Position numbers and translations under genes: made by a program. 64,000 nucleotides of DNA from Pterobdella sp. o SKG-2022. Lineage: Eukaryota; Annelida; Clitellata; Hirudinida; Piscicolidae. The notes under the pieces are model-generated. The model was not told the DNA's origin. It saw only the letters and a list, made by a program, of their open reading frames with translations, and did no database searches. The stretch's first letter is position 1, and each line of letters starts with the position of its first letter. The DNA lies in the NCBI GenBank assembly GCA_964035795.1, contig OZ038321.1, positions 13,943,971 through 14,007,970 on the forward strand, in the 5' to 3' direction. Shown here one piece after another: positions 62,840-64,000 of this stretch.

Positions 62840-64000
62840 TGGTTGGACGGTTTGTGCGTTTTAAGGACTCTGAAAACTAAGCCGAGTGGAGCTTTGCTTC
62901 TGGTAGGGTCCCCCATGCCGATCAGGTCGAAGGATAGAAGTCAGATTAAATGTAGTTCCTGTTTTACTAGACTGGAGGTTTGCACAGAGCTTACAACCTT
63001 GTTTTGGAAAATAATGATGTTACGAAAACAGCAACAAGAAAACTTTTTACACATGTGTGCAAGAAACTCCTAAAGTCTTATTTGGAGATTTTCATGACTG
63101 GCATTGTTGAAAGCCACATGGAAGCCACTGGCACAAAAAGAGAGGCTTTGAGCACTGAAGTGAAAATCAGAATTGGTTTTTAAAAAGGGAAGACAATATT
63201 TGAGAGTAGCAGACTCATTAAGGTTAGAATGAAAAGAAAGCATGTTCAAATGACTATCCTGCAATGCTACGTCCGACTAATGACAAAGAAGATGAGGTCA
63301 GAGACTTATTCTTGATCAGCCTCAGGCGAAAAAAGAAATAAACCTTTGGCACAACATACTAGTTGTCGTGGGCGAACTAAACTCAAAAGTCGGAAGTGAT
63401 AACACAGGAAAGGAAAGAGTCATGGGGAAGCATGGATGTGGTCTCATGAAGGAATATAGTGTTAAGCTGCTAGAATTCTGCAACAATAACAATCTAGTAG
63501 TGGGAGGCACCCTGTTTTCTCACCGAAACATTCACAAACTTGTTTGTTAATTGCCTAATAATAGAAATAGGAACCAGAGCAACCATCTACTAATCGCTGG
63601 AACATGGCGGCATTTCTTTATGGATCTCCAAGTGAAAAGAGGTGTAGACGTAAGCAATGACCATCAGTTTTTAGTTGCTCTAGTGCAACTCAAACTAAGA
63701 AGTACGAAAAATAAAATCCACAAACCAAAGCGCTTTGATATAAATAAACTTCAAACATCAAAATCAAAAATGCTTTAACTATTCAAGTGAAAACCAGATT
63801 TTAAACGCTGCAAGATGCTGAAGCAAACAGCAATAAAGTCGACACAATGTACTCGAAGATAGTATCAGCATACACAAAAAGCTGTAAAACTTTATAAGGT
63901 CCAAAAGTGATAAACAAAGCAAAAGAATGGATAAAACCAGACACGTGGGAGGCAGTCGACACGAGAAAAACTCTAAAAAAGAAGTTGACAGATGCTAAGT
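62840..64000 (+). mobile_element. APE-type LINE, endonuclease part, running off the window
   Basis: From about 63220: MTILQCYVPTNDKEDEVRDL, then after a frameshift GELNSKVGSDNTGKERVMG, LEFCNNNNLVVGGTLF, a stop, and KLRSTKNKIHKPKRFDINKL and WIKPDTWEAVDTRKTLKKKL at the right edge. This matches the RTE-type endonuclease and its linker. Several stops and frame changes show it is decayed. The upstream part (62840-63200) has open pieces I cannot assign. Confidence 0.78.

Overview
The window is nuclear DNA of an animal: AT-rich, intron-dense, with GT-AG introns, animal-type multi-domain genes and many decayed retroelements. Gene content (an AHNAK-like giant repeat protein, DUSP19-like phosphatase, cobalamin-dependent methionine synthase, RTCB RNA ligase and a ROS1/Sevenless-class receptor tyrosine kinase), together with Penelope, RTE- and CR1/L2-like elements, fits an invertebrate metazoan. 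The sequence alone does not fix the phylum; a lophotrochozoan is only a guess.

Layout. 1-9539 (+): 3' part of an AHNAK-like gene made of nearly identical 232-codon exons repeated every 842 bp. 10066-10787 (-): a three-exon DUSP19-like phosphatase, tail-to-tail with the AHNAK-like gene. 11.3-19.6 kb: a transposon graveyard with a non-LTR element (-), a tRNA-Ile-derived SINE, nested CR1/L2-like fragments around a 309-bp (TC)n tract, and a Penelope-like element bounded by about 135-bp inverted repeats. 20370-40036 (+): a complete 39-exon methionine synthase (MTR). Its introns hold an internally deleted RTE-like LINE, a LINE-tail palindrome, a zinc-finger LINE, two SINE families, a 32-bp minisatellite at a splice site and a 200-N assembly gap. 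41449-45740 (+): a complete 15-exon RTCB coding for 505 residues with all active-site residues at human numbering. 46184-61064 (-): a 26-exon ROS1-like receptor tyrosine kinase of about 1414 residues, tail-to-tail with RTCB. 62.8 kb to the end: an APE-type LINE endonuclease running off the edge.

The exon models were assembled by hand. In each of the four complete genes the exon lengths sum to a multiple of three with matching intron phases, which is strong internal support. The host genes do not form a functional cluster: they are separate housekeeping (MTR, RTCB), signalling (ROS1, DUSP19) and structural (AHNAK-like) genes. The most unusual signals are the homogenised exon array, the Penelope element with inverted termini and scattered terminal fragments, the minisatellite that seems to have grown out of a 3' splice site, and the compact ROS1 with an altered activation loop.
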